A stretch of 11,102 nucleotides of DNA from Acidimicrobiia bacterium (GCA_029863035.1 JAOTWH010000061.1:1-11102); one strand, 5' to 3'; positions 1 through 6,569 are shown, numbered from the stretch's first letter. Numbers and translations are program-made. The notes: generated by a model not told the origin, from the letters alone.

Positions 1-821
1 TCGCGATCTTCGTCATCGTGGGGGGCGTTGGGTCTGCTCTTTACACTGCCACCGCTGGACTCGAAGTTGTCTTCACGACGTTGCTTGGGGGAGAGCGAGC
101 CAGACGCAAAATGCGGAGGGAGATCGACGACTTGGAAGACCATGTGATCGTGTGTGGATTCGGTGTCGTTGGCCGCAACGTTTGGACCGAATTGGAGCGC
201 GGCGGTAAGTCGACTGTCGTCATCGAAAAGGATTCCGAGCGCGCCGAGTCGGCCCGCGAGAAGGGCGCACTCGTAGTCGAGGGCAACGCCACCTATGACG
301 TCGTTCTTTCGGAAGCCGGCATCGATCGCGCCAGCGGTCTGATCGCCTGTGTGCAGAGCGACTCCGACAACCTGGTGATCGTGCTGTCTGCCAAGGCATT
401 GCGGCCCAATCTGCAGGTCATGGCGCGGGCCACCGAGGGCACGGCAGAGGAGAAGCTGCTCCTGGCCGGTGCCGATCGAGTGGTGGCGCCTCAGGTCCTG
501 GGCGCCCACCGCCTGGCAGCCCTGGTCCACCGTCCTCAGCTAGCCGACTTCATCGACCTGGTGGTGCGGGGCCAGATTGTGCAAGTTGCCGTTGAACAGT
601 GCCCGGTAGAGGCCGGGGCAGTCCTGGAAGGCAAGACGTTGCGTGAGGCAGACATCAGGGGAGCGGTAGGGGTCACCGTGCTCGCCGTGCAAGAGCCCGA
701 CACCGAGGTTCAGTTCAACCCGGATCCGGACAAGCCCCTGGCTACGGGTCACGTGATGATCGCTTTAGGCAATCCGCAACAGCTCGAAACGTTGCGTCGC
801 CTGACCACCGCGGCCGGCTGA
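1..821 (+). CDS. Potassium channel protein, C-terminal part (TM helix + RCK/TrkA domains), 5' truncated
   Basis: The reading frame is open from the left edge (first full codon at 3), so the start lies outside the window. The GTG at 18 is only an internal valine. The first residues, AIFVIVGGVGSALYTATAGL, are hydrophobic and match the last pore helix of two-helix bacterial K+ channels. A charged linker (ERARRKMRREIDDLEDH) follows. Next comes an RCK/TrkA-N Rossmann domain opening with HVIVCGFGVVGRNV, with an acidic strand end (VVIEKD) and the typical GNA and GADRVVAPQVLGAHRLA stretches. The last ~75 residues (from about VAVEQCPVEAG) fit a TrkA-C ligand-binding domain. In this family the cytoplasmic RCK ring gates the pore in response to nucleotides or ions. 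The selectivity filter should lie just upstream and cannot be seen. The family call is firm; ligand and ion preference are not readable here. Confidence 0.9.
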   Translation, partial: AIFVIVGGVGSALYTATAGLEVVFTTLLGGERARRKMRREIDDLEDHVIVCGFGVVGRNVWTELERGGKSTVVIEKDSERAESAREKGALVVEGNATYDVVLSEAGIDRASGLIACVQSDSDNLVIVLSAKALRPNLQVMARATEGTAEEKLLLAGADRVVAPQVLGAHRLAALVHRPQLADFIDLVVRGQIVQVAVEQCPVEAGAVLEGKTLREADIRGAVGVTVLAVQEPDTEVQFNPDPDKPLATGHVMIALGNPQQLETLRRLTTAAG

Positions 822-832
822 CCGTGGCCGCG
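809..832 (+). terminator. GC-rich hairpin at the end of the channel gene, possible terminator
   Basis: CGCGGCC (809-815) pairs perfectly with GGCCGCG (826-832) around a 10-base loop. The stop codon of the channel gene (819-821) lies in the loop. A short T-containing tract (TTTCTT, 838-843) follows after AGGGG. The T-tract is poor and offset from the stem, so intrinsic termination is only possible. Confidence 0.35.
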
Positions 833-839
833 AGGGGTT

Positions 840-919
840 TCTTCCACACCATTCTCCCCAGGTTTGTCCCCACCGCGACCAGGGGTTTCCCCGCGCTTAT
901 CCACAACGGTTGTTGACAA
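840..919. promoter_or_regulatory. Cluster of DnaA-box-like 9-mers upstream of the MerR regulator
   Basis: A perfect consensus DnaA box TTATCCACA lies at 897-905. Around it are TTGTCCCCA at 864-872 (one mismatch to the high-GC consensus TTGTCCACA), TGTTGACAA at 911-919 (reverse strand TTGTCAACA, one mismatch), and a weaker TCTTCCACA at 840-848 (two mismatches to TTATCCACA). The last good box overlaps the TTGACA -35 hexamer of the predicted promoter at 913-918. A direct repeat AGGGGTTTC (833-841 and 881-889) is interleaved. No dnaA, dnaN or rpmH gene and no AT-rich unwinding stretch are visible, so a regulatory or DnaA-titrating role is more likely than an origin. DnaA binding is inferred from sequence only. 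Confidence 0.5.
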
Positions 920-941
920 CTCCTTCGCCCAGACTTACCTT
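913..941 (+). promoter_or_regulatory. Predicted sigma70-type promoter of the MerR gene
   Basis: A perfect -35 hexamer TTGACA (913-918) is followed by a 17-base spacer and a weak -10, TACCTT (936-941), which fits the actinobacterial TANNNT pattern. Transcription would begin near 948, giving a leader of about 55 nt that carries the strong Shine-Dalgarno AGGAGG at 993-998. TAAGAT at 978-983 is an alternative -10 without a recognisable -35. Confidence 0.45.
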
Positions 942-1002
942 CAAGCGCGGAATTCGCTAAACGGAATTACAGTCGTGTAAGATTCCGGGGCTAGGAGGAC
1001 AC

Positions 1003-1476
1003 GTGACAGAACAAGGGTATCGGGCCCCCCAGGTGTGCAAGCTGGTGGACATTACATATCGCCAGCTCGACTACTGGGCCCGCACCGACCTACTGACGCC
1101 ATCGGTGGCATCAGCTCAAGGCTCGGGCAGCCAGCGACTCTATTCGTTCACTGACGTCGTCCAACTCAAGGTCGTCAAGCGCCTACTGGATGCCGGCATG
1201 AGCCTCAAGAAGATCCGCCAGGCCATTGTCATCCTTCGCCAACAGCTTGACAGCAAACAGCCGCTAGCCGACGTGACGCTGCTCTCTGACGGCGCGACTA
1301 TCTACGCCGCACACAGCGCCGATGAGGTCGTAGATGTGTTCCAACGGGGACAAGGAGTATTCGGGATAGCCGTGGGACCGGTGGCAGAAGAGCTCGAAGG
1401 AGAGCTTCTCGAACTGGTTACTGAAGCAGTCCCCGCCGAGGAATCGCCCACCGCAGCGGAGGTAAGCGCAACCTGA
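1003..1476 (+). CDS. resR: MerR-family transcriptional regulator of the ResR/McdR (Rv1830) type
   Basis: This is a 157-residue DNA-binding regulator. The N-terminal winged-helix MerR domain spans about residues 6-80, with YRAPQVCKLVDITYRQLDYW (6-25) as the helix-turn-helix, a GSGSQRLYSF wing (40-49) and the LKVVKRLLDAGMSLKKIRQA helices (55-74). The C-terminal part holds VTLLSDGATIYAAHSADEVV (91-110) and RGQGVFGIAV (115-124). This pattern strongly resembles M. tuberculosis Rv1830, a regulator of cell division and antibiotic resilience, from which the symbol is borrowed. It is shorter than the mycobacterial protein (about 225 residues, from memory). The GTG start at 1003 has AGGAGG at 993-998, 4 bases upstream. 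The stop overlaps the CTG start of the next gene (CTGA), implying co-translation. The glycine-cleavage genes downstream match the mycobacterial arrangement (Rv1830 near gcvB/Rv1832). Target genes here are unknown. Confidence 0.85.
   Translation: MTEQGYRAPQVCKLVDITYRQLDYWARTDLLTPSVASAQGSGSQRLYSFTDVVQLKVVKRLLDAGMSLKKIRQAIVILRQQLDSKQPLADVTLLSDGATIYAAHSADEVVDVFQRGQGVFGIAVGPVAEELEGELLELVTEAVPAEESPTAAEVSAT
1458..1462 (+). promoter_or_regulatory. Shine-Dalgarno GGAGG that supports the CTG start at 1473
   Basis: GGAGG lies inside the end of the MerR gene, 10 bases before CTG 1473. No canonical start codon follows it in the nuclease-like frame until 1695, so it supports the unusual CTG start. Confidence 0.55.
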
Positions 1477-1904
1477 GCACCGAGCTCGACCTGGAGCACG
1501 GACCCGCAGAAGCCACCGCCTTCGCTCACGAGAGTGAAAGGCAGTTCGGCCGACTCCTCGATTTCTACGGAATTGATTGGGAGTACGAGCCGACTTCGTT
1601 CCCAATCGAGTGGGGCGACGACGGCAAGGCGACCAAGTATTTCCGTCCGGACTTCTACCTGACGGATGAAGGCCTGTACATCGAGATCACAACGATGAAC
1701 CAAAAGCTCGTGACCAAGAAGAACCGCAAGGTGCGGCGCCTGCGCGAGCTATACCCCGAGATTCGTTGCAAGGTGTTCTATCAGCGTGACTACTTACAAC
1801 TCCTGGTGAAATATGGACTCGAGGAAGCCCCGCAGGACGGCTTCCCATCGGCGCCCACCCGGGTCCCGGGTCCGCTCCAAGTCGTCGATCTGGGCACGAC
1901 TTAA
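1473..1904 (+). CDS. Small PD-(D/E)XK nuclease-like protein with a CTG start
   Basis: The frame is open from 1425 to the TAA at 1902-1904. It contains no ATG, GTG or TTG before an internal ATG at 1695, which would cut off the conserved core. CTG at 1473 overlaps the resR stop as CTGA, and GGAGG at 1458-1462 lies 10 bases upstream, so I place the start there (143 residues). The protein reads as a compact PD-(D/E)XK fold: helix with E22 in ESERQFGRLLDFYG (20-33), strand IDWEYEPTSFPIEW (34-47), then RPDFYL (58-63) with the metal-binding Asp60, and YIEITT (69-74) with Glu71. Basic residues follow (QKLVTKKNRKVRRL, 77-90). The usual motif lysine is Thr73, so K78 or K82 would have to substitute, or the protein binds DNA without cutting it. 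Tight coupling to resR suggests a linked role. The fold is inferred from motifs; substrate and activity are unknown. Confidence 0.75.
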   Translation: MSTELDLEHGPAEATAFAHESERQFGRLLDFYGIDWEYEPTSFPIEWGDDGKATKYFRPDFYLTDEGLYIEITTMNQKLVTKKNRKVRRLRELYPEIRCKVFYQRDYLQLLVKYGLEEAPQDGFPSAPTRVPGPLQVVDLGTT

Positions 1905-1919
1905 CCGCGTCTTAGTCGA

Positions 1920-1933
1920 TAGTCTCGGCCGAG
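1920..1933 (+). promoter_or_regulatory. Possible gcv operon promoter (-10) with a palindrome at the predicted start site
   Basis: TAGTCT (1920-1925) fits the TANNNT -10 pattern; no good -35 is visible. A perfect 10-base palindrome CTCGGCCGAG (1924-1933) spans the predicted transcription start and could be an operator. Seven bases after the -10 is GTG 1933, the first codon of a tiny ORF. The 47-base gap between the nuclease-like gene and gcvT leaves no room for a glycine riboswitch. Read-through from resR is equally possible. Confidence 0.3.
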
Positions 1934-1959
1934 TGAAGATCGAGTCCCGTATTGCCTAG
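1933..1959 (+). other. Possible 8-codon leader ORF overlapping the gcvT start
   Basis: GTG 1933 opens a frame encoding MKIESRIA and ends with TAG at 1957-1959, overlapping the gcvT TTG start (1952-1954) in another frame. If transcription starts at 1933, as the TAGTCT hexamer at 1920-1925 would predict, it would be translated as a leaderless mini-ORF that delivers ribosomes to the weakly signalled gcvT start. This is speculative and could be chance. Confidence 0.25.
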
Positions 1960-2998
1960 GTCTGTCCTCCACGAAGTTCATGAAGCCCTAGGGGCGCGTT
2001 TCGTCGATTTCGGAGCATGGGAGATGCCCCTCCAATACGAAGGGGTGTTGGCCGAGCACGCCGCAGTTCGCGACGATGCGGGCGTCTTCGATGTCTCCCA
2101 CCTGGGGCGCTTCACGATGGTGGGCCCTGGAGCTGATGACATCGTGCAGCGGCTGTTGTGCAACGACATCACCGAGATCAAGCCAGGACAGGCTCAGTAC
2201 ACCATGTCGCTCAACGACAATGGCGGGGTCATCGACGACATCATCGTGTGGCGTTGGGACAACGACGACAGCTGGGTGCTGCCCAACGGAGCGAATCAAG
2301 ACCGTGTCCTGGCGGCGTTCGATGGCGCCGCTCCAGATGAGGTCGTAGTGGAGGATCGGCGCAGCGACACGGTGTTGTTGGCGGTTCAGGGACCGAACGC
2401 TCCCGCTGTGATCGAACGGGTCGTCGGTTCATCTCCCAAGAGGTTCAGGGTGGCACGAGCCGAGTACGGGGGCAGGCCACTGTGGATGGCCGGCACCGGC
2501 TACACCGGTGAGAAGGGCGGCGAACTTGCAGTGCCCCACGACACGGCGCCAGGGCTGCTTGCTGCCATCATCGAGGCCGGGGCGACGCCTTGTGGCCTGG
2601 GCGCACGCGATTCGCTTCGCCTCGAGATGGGCTATCCACTGTGGGGCCAAGATCTCGACGAGGAGACCACCCCAGTCGAAGCTGGGTTGAGCTGGGTGGT
2701 CGGATGGGATTCGGAATTCATCGGCAAGGAGGTGCTGGTTGCTCAGCGCGATGGGGGCGTTCCGAAACGTTTGGTCGGTTTCGTCGTGGAGGACCACGGC
2801 GTTCCTCGACATGGCTATGCCATACGTGCCGGTGACTCCGAAGGCGTGGTGGCAAGCGGCAACTACAGTCCGGCACTGGGCGCCGGCATCGGTATGGGTT
2901 ACTTGGCTCCCGATCCGGGGGCAGCTATCGAATTACTCGAGATCGAGATGAGAGGCGAGTGGGTCAAGGCCAAGGTCGTCGACCCACCCTTCATCTAA
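1952..2998 (+). CDS. gcvT: Glycine cleavage system T protein (aminomethyltransferase)
   Basis: GcvT takes the aminomethyl group from lipoyl-H protein and transfers its carbon to tetrahydrofolate, giving 5,10-methylene-THF and ammonia (EC 2.1.2.10). The 348 residues are close to the usual family length. Landmarks are ALGARFVDFGAWEMPLQY (12-29), EHAAVRDDAGVFDVSHLGRF (35-54), GGVIDDIIVW (91-100) containing the conserved folate/catalytic-region aspartates, TGYTGEKGGEL (182-192), and LGARDSLRLEMGYPLWGQDL (216-235) followed by TTPVEAGLSWVV. The C-terminal barrel ends in KVVDPPFI. An in-frame stop at 1934-1936 makes TTG 1952 the first possible start, and homology places the N terminus there. Its Shine-Dalgarno is weak (GAG at 1942-1944). 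It is the first gene of a gcvT-gcvPA-gcvPB-ppgK unit. No gcvH or lpd is present in the window. Confidence 0.95.
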   Translation: MPRSVLHEVHEALGARFVDFGAWEMPLQYEGVLAEHAAVRDDAGVFDVSHLGRFTMVGPGADDIVQRLLCNDITEIKPGQAQYTMSLNDNGGVIDDIIVWRWDNDDSWVLPNGANQDRVLAAFDGAAPDEVVVEDRRSDTVLLAVQGPNAPAVIERVVGSSPKRFRVARAEYGGRPLWMAGTGYTGEKGGELAVPHDTAPGLLAAIIEAGATPCGLGARDSLRLEMGYPLWGQDLDEETTPVEAGLSWVVGWDSEFIGKEVLVAQRDGGVPKRLVGFVVEDHGVPRHGYAIRAGDSEGVVASGNYSPALGAGIGMGYLAPDPGAAIELLEIEMRGEWVKAKVVDPPFI

Positions 2999-4332
2999 TG
3001 CAATGGGCACCACACACCGAAGCTGATTCGCAACGGGTTCTCCAAGAACTCGGCCTGAAGAGCATCGACGACCTGTTCGCCCATATCCCAGCCGACGTCC
3101 GGGTCCCGGGCTCCCTTGACCTGCCCGACCCGCTGGCTGAGATCGAGCTGACGCAGTTGGTAGATGCCCTGGCAGCCAAGAACCGCTCCAGCCTGATATG
3201 TTTCGCCGGCGGTGGGATCTACGACCACTACCTGCCACCCGTGGTGCGCTCACTCACCATGCGGCCCGAGTTCGTCACCTCCTATACGCCATACCAACCC
3301 GAAGTGAGCCAGGGGGTGCTGCAAGCGCTTTACGAGTACCAGTCAATGGTGTCAGAGCTGACCGGACTGGCTGTTGCCAATGCCTCGCTGTATGACGGCG
3401 CCACCGCCGCCGTGGAGGCCCTCAACATGGCGGTGGCCGCCACGAAACGCAACGTGGCGTGGGTATCGGCTGGTCTTCATCCACACACCCGCCAAGTCCT
3501 TGCCACATTCGCCGCCGCCCGTGGAATAGAGATCGTCGAGCATCCGCTGGTGGACGGGCGCACCGAGTGGTCGGCGGAGGCGGGCACCGAACCAGCCGCG
3601 GTCATGCTGGCCCAGCCTAATTATCTCGGCGCCATCGAGGACTTCGATGCGGCGGTGTCGCTTGCTCATGACAGAGGGGCGCTGGCCGCGGTGTCGGTCG
3701 ACCCGATGACTCTTGGCGTGTTGCGCACGCCAGGCTCAGCAGGGGCGGACATCGCGTTCGCCGAGGGCCAGCCGCTGGGGAACCCCATGTCGTTCGGGGG
3801 ACCGGTGGTTGGCTTGTTCGCGTCGACCATGGATCTGGTGCGCCGTCTTCCCGGCCGGATAGTTGGCCGCACCAACGACGCCGATGGCCGCGTCGCCTAC
3901 GCCATGACGTTGCGCACCAGGGAGCAGGACATCCGCCGTGAGAAGGCCTCCTCCAACATCTGCACCAATCAGACCCTCAACGCCATCGCGGCTGCGGTGC
4001 AGTTGGCCTGGCTCGGGCCAAAGGGCCTGTCTGACGTTGGCGAGCACTCCATACAGAAGGCGCATTACCTGGCCAGCCGGCTGGTGGAGCTGCCTGGGGT
4101 GCACTTGTTGCATGAGGCCCCCTTCGCCAGAGAGTTCGCGGTGCGCCTGCCCATGGATCCCTCCCAGGCCGTGCTGGCCATGGCAGATCGAGGTTTCCTC
4201 GCCGGCATCCCTCTTACAGAGCATTACCCGGATCTTGGAAACGGCCTTCTCGTGGCGGCTACCGAGCGGCGCACCAAGGCCGAGTTGGACGCCTACACAG
4301 ACGCTCTCAAGGCGGTGATCGCCGATGGCTAA
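2998..4332 (+). CDS. gcvPA: Glycine dehydrogenase (decarboxylating) subunit 1, P protein N-terminal half
   Basis: GcvPA pairs with GcvPB to form the pyridoxal-phosphate P protein, which decarboxylates glycine and loads the aminomethyl group onto H protein (EC 1.4.4.2). I start it at ATG 2998, which shares one base with the gcvT stop (TAATG). This gives 444 residues and the family-like N terminus MQWAPHTEADSQ. The upstream GTG at 2959 would add 13 residues inside gcvT with no homology support. Landmarks are SIDDLFAHIP, CFAGGGIYDHYLPPVV (from about 68), SYTPYQPEVSQG (95-106), NASLYDGATAAVEALNMA (from 128), FGGPVVGLF, and a GRTNDADGR...TREQDIRREKASSNICTNQ block. The PLP lysine is not expected here; it sits in GcvPB. 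There is no Shine-Dalgarno, so translation probably depends on coupling with gcvT. Confidence 0.95.
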   Translation: MQWAPHTEADSQRVLQELGLKSIDDLFAHIPADVRVPGSLDLPDPLAEIELTQLVDALAAKNRSSLICFAGGGIYDHYLPPVVRSLTMRPEFVTSYTPYQPEVSQGVLQALYEYQSMVSELTGLAVANASLYDGATAAVEALNMAVAATKRNVAWVSAGLHPHTRQVLATFAAARGIEIVEHPLVDGRTEWSAEAGTEPAAVMLAQPNYLGAIEDFDAAVSLAHDRGALAAVSVDPMTLGVLRTPGSAGADIAFAEGQPLGNPMSFGGPVVGLFASTMDLVRRLPGRIVGRTNDADGRVAYAMTLRTREQDIRREKASSNICTNQTLNAIAAAVQLAWLGPKGLSDVGEHSIQKAHYLASRLVELPGVHLLHEAPFAREFAVRLPMDPSQAVLAMADRGFLAGIPLTEHYPDLGNGLLVAATERRTKAELDAYTDALKAVIADG

Positions 4333-5815
4333 ACCGGCCGGACTGGCCGTTTCGAGCCCGCTGCTGGGGGGCGGTACTGAGCCAACGCTGCGGGAGCTGT
4401 CATCGCCGGGAAGAACCGCATCGGGCTTCGGCGAGCTAGACGTGCCGCTCGAGAAGCTAGATCTTCCCGAGCTGGCAGAAGGTCCGTTGGCGCTGCCTGA
4501 GGTGGCCGAGCGGGACTTGGTCGCCCACTTCACCCGTTTGGCGCAACGCAACTTCGCGGTCGACGTGGGGGCCTATCCACTTGGTTCCTGCACGATGAAG
4601 TACAACCCCAAGATCTGCGACTGGGCGGCAGAGCACCCAGGCTTTCGCGACCTGCATCCGGCTGCACCGGCCGAGCTGACCCAGGGCGCGTTGGAGGTGA
4701 TCTGGTCAGCCGAACAGATCCTGTGTGAGTTGACCGCGATGGATCGCGCCACGCTCCAACCATCAGCCGGAGCGGCAGGGGAGCTAACCGGGCTGCTGGT
4801 TATGCGGGCGTATCACAACGAGCAAGGGAGGAGCCCCTCCAAGATCATCGTTCCCGACTCGGCCCATGGCACCAACCCGGCGTCGGTTTCACTTGCCGGT
4901 TACGAAGCGACCCCGGTGCCATCCAATGCCGATGGCATGGTCGACCTAGAGGCGCTGCGGGAGATGGTCGACGACGACGTTGCCGGTTTGATGCTCACCA
5001 ACCCAAACACACTTGGTCTGTTCGAAGAAGACATCACCGAGATCGCTCGCATTATCCATGAGGTCGATGGGCTCGTCTACTACGACGGGGCAAATCTCAA
5101 CGCCATCTTGGGTGTGTCGCGACCGGGCGACATGGGATTCGACATTGTTCACTCCAATTTCCACAAAACGTTCGCGACGCCACACGGCGGCGGGGGGCCC
5201 GGCTCAGGTCCCATCGCTGTTGTCGAGCGTCTTGCTGGCTACTTGCCGGGCCCACTGGTGGCCAAGACGGCAGACGCCGAGTTCGCCTGGGTCACACCCG
5301 AGGCGTCAATCGGACGTGTCCATGGCAATCACGGCAACTTCCTCGTTGTCCTGCGAGCCCTCACCTACATGAGGGCGCTGGGGGGCCAAGGCCTGCGGGC
5401 CGTGGCAGACCACGCGGTGCTCAACGCCCGTTATCTGTCACATCTCATTTCCGACGCCTACCCGGTGCCCTACCCCAAGCCGTGCATGCACGAGTTTGTC
5501 GCTTCGGCAGCTCCGATCAAGAAAGCGACCGGGGTCCGAGCAATGGACGTTGCCAAAGGCTTGATGGACCGAGGCATCCACGCCCCGACCATGTACTTCC
5601 CTCTCATCGTCGACGAAGCCCTGATGTTCGAGCCAACCGAGACCGAATCTCCTGAAACCGTGGAGGCGATCGCAGAGGCGCTTCACCAGATCGCACAGTT
5701 GGCTTCCGACGACCCAGACGCTCTGCACGATGCACCGCACAACACTCCGGTACGCCGGCCCGACGAAGCGGCGGCGGCGCGCCACCTCGTGCTCACCTGG
5801 GCGATGGAGGAATAG
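4325..5815 (+). CDS. gcvPB: Glycine dehydrogenase (decarboxylating) subunit 2, P protein C-terminal half
   Basis: This is the PLP-binding half of the split P protein, 496 residues, in the normal range. YPLGSCTMKYNPK (84-96) is a P-protein signature. SAGAAGELTGLL (147-158) and DSAHGTNPASV (178-188) contribute to the cofactor pocket. YYDGANLNA (252-260) carries the Asp that contacts the pyridine nitrogen. SNFHKTFATPHGGGGPGSGP contains the Schiff-base lysine K281 after His280, followed by the glycine-rich loop. ATG 4325 overlaps the end of gcvPA by 8 bases. Upstream, AAGGCGGTGAT (4309-4319) matches the ideal anti-Shine-Dalgarno complement at 10 of 11 positions with 5 bases before the ATG, so this start is strong. 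The split PA/PB form occurs in many bacteria and archaea, whereas E. coli and mycobacteria use one fused chain. Confidence 0.96.
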   Translation: MAKPAGLAVSSPLLGGGTEPTLRELSSPGRTASGFGELDVPLEKLDLPELAEGPLALPEVAERDLVAHFTRLAQRNFAVDVGAYPLGSCTMKYNPKICDWAAEHPGFRDLHPAAPAELTQGALEVIWSAEQILCELTAMDRATLQPSAGAAGELTGLLVMRAYHNEQGRSPSKIIVPDSAHGTNPASVSLAGYEATPVPSNADGMVDLEALREMVDDDVAGLMLTNPNTLGLFEEDITEIARIIHEVDGLVYYDGANLNAILGVSRPGDMGFDIVHSNFHKTFATPHGGGGPGSGPIAVVERLAGYLPGPLVAKTADAEFAWVTPEASIGRVHGNHGNFLVVLRALTYMRALGGQGLRAVADHAVLNARYLSHLISDAYPVPYPKPCMHEFVASAAPIKKATGVRAMDVAKGLMDRGIHAPTMYFPLIVDEALMFEPTETESPETVEAIAEALHQIAQLASDDPDALHDAPHNTPVRRPDEAAAARHLVLTWAMEE

Positions 5816-5816
5816 C

Positions 5817-6569
5817 TTGGCCACCGAAGCGTTTGGCATCGATATCGGCGGTTCGGGGGCGAAGGGTGCCATCGTCGACGTCTCAACCGGTGAGCTGATC
5901 TCTGAGAGATTCAAAGTGCCGACGCCCGACCCGGCCACGCCGGACAACTTGGCCGCCTCAGTTGTCGAGATCCTCGATCACCACGGTTGGGACGGGCCAT
6001 TCGGCTGTGGGCTCCCCTCCGTGATCGTCAACGGGGTGGTGCGAACAGCGGCTCATATCGACGACAGTTGGATCGGCACCAACGCAGTCAACCTCTTCAC
6101 GGAGACGACCGGGCACCCGGCGTATGTGCTCAACGACACAGACGCCGCCGGGGTCGCCGAGGTGCAACTTGGGGCCGGGAAGGGCGTGGGCGGCACCATC
6201 ATCTTGCTCACCTTCGGCAGCGGCATCGGCAGCGCCATGTTCCGCGACGGCATCCTGATCCCAAACTCCGAGCTCGGACACCTCGAGCTGAACGGGAGAG
6301 AAGCCGAAGAGCGGGGAGCAGCCAGGGCCATGGAACGTCTTGGCTTAACGATGGGGGAGTGGTTGGACGAGGTGAACGCTTTCTTGGCCCATGTGGAGTG
6401 GATCTTATCGCCAGACCTTCTCATCTTCGGCGGCGGTATTTCGAAACAGGCTGACGACTTCCTCCCCAGGCTCAAGAGCAGGGCGCCCCTGGTTGCAACC
6501 ACCTTCCGCAACAATGCCGGGATAGTGGGGGCGGCTCTTGCCGGCCACCAGGCTTTGGCGGCTAGCTAA
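5817..6569 (+). CDS. ppgK: Polyphosphate glucokinase (ROK family)
   Basis: PPGK phosphorylates glucose to glucose-6-phosphate using inorganic polyphosphate (EC 2.7.1.63), often with some ATP activity, in the cytoplasm. I choose TTG 5817, one base after the gcvPB stop, with GGAGG at 5806-5810 and 6 bases of spacing. The product is 250 residues, near the mycobacterial enzyme's roughly 265. An extension to GTG 5730 would lie wholly within gcvPB and adds a low-complexity Arg-rich stretch. Landmarks are the phosphate loop FGIDIGGSGAKGAIVDV (6-22), NDTDAAGVAE (106-115) with the likely catalytic base Asp107, LTFGSGIGSAMF (131-142), PNSELGHLEL (149-158) for sugar binding, and LIFGGGISK (202-210). The zinc motif of classical ROK repressors and kinases is absent, as is usual for PPGK. 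It is probably translated from the gcv mRNA. Confidence 0.93.
   Translation: MATEAFGIDIGGSGAKGAIVDVSTGELISERFKVPTPDPATPDNLAASVVEILDHHGWDGPFGCGLPSVIVNGVVRTAAHIDDSWIGTNAVNLFTETTGHPAYVLNDTDAAGVAEVQLGAGKGVGGTIILLTFGSGIGSAMFRDGILIPNSELGHLELNGREAEERGAARAMERLGLTMGEWLDEVNAFLAHVEWILSPDLLIFGGGISKQADDFLPRLKSRAPLVATTFRNNAGIVGAALAGHQALAAS

Noticed and set aside
822..1002. A chromosomal replication origin, suggested by the DnaA-box cluster
   Set aside because: No dnaA, dnaN, rpmH or parAB genes are nearby, no AT-rich unwinding element is visible, and only about four boxes are present. A regulatory or titration site fits better.
1695..1904. A 69-residue protein starting at ATG 1695
   Set aside because: The coding signal and the PD-(D/E)XK motifs extend well upstream in the same frame, so this ATG is internal to the CTG-start gene.
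1905..1951. A glycine riboswitch ahead of gcvT
   Set aside because: The gap is only 47 bases, too short for a glycine aptamer, and no such structure can be read there.
2959..2997. An upstream GTG start for gcvPA
   Set aside because: The added 13 residues do not match the family, only 3 bases separate AGAGG from the GTG, and ATG 2998 gives the standard N terminus and a TAATG coupling.
3736..4551. A 271-codon minus-strand open frame opposite gcvPA/gcvPB
   Set aside because: It is antisense to well-supported genes, its composition is typical of high-GC shadow frames, and it has no recognisable domain.
5730..5816. An N-terminal extension of ppgK starting within gcvPB
   Set aside because: The extension is an Arg-rich shadow of the gcvPB coding sequence. 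TTG 5817 has a well-spaced GGAGG and a family-like N terminus.
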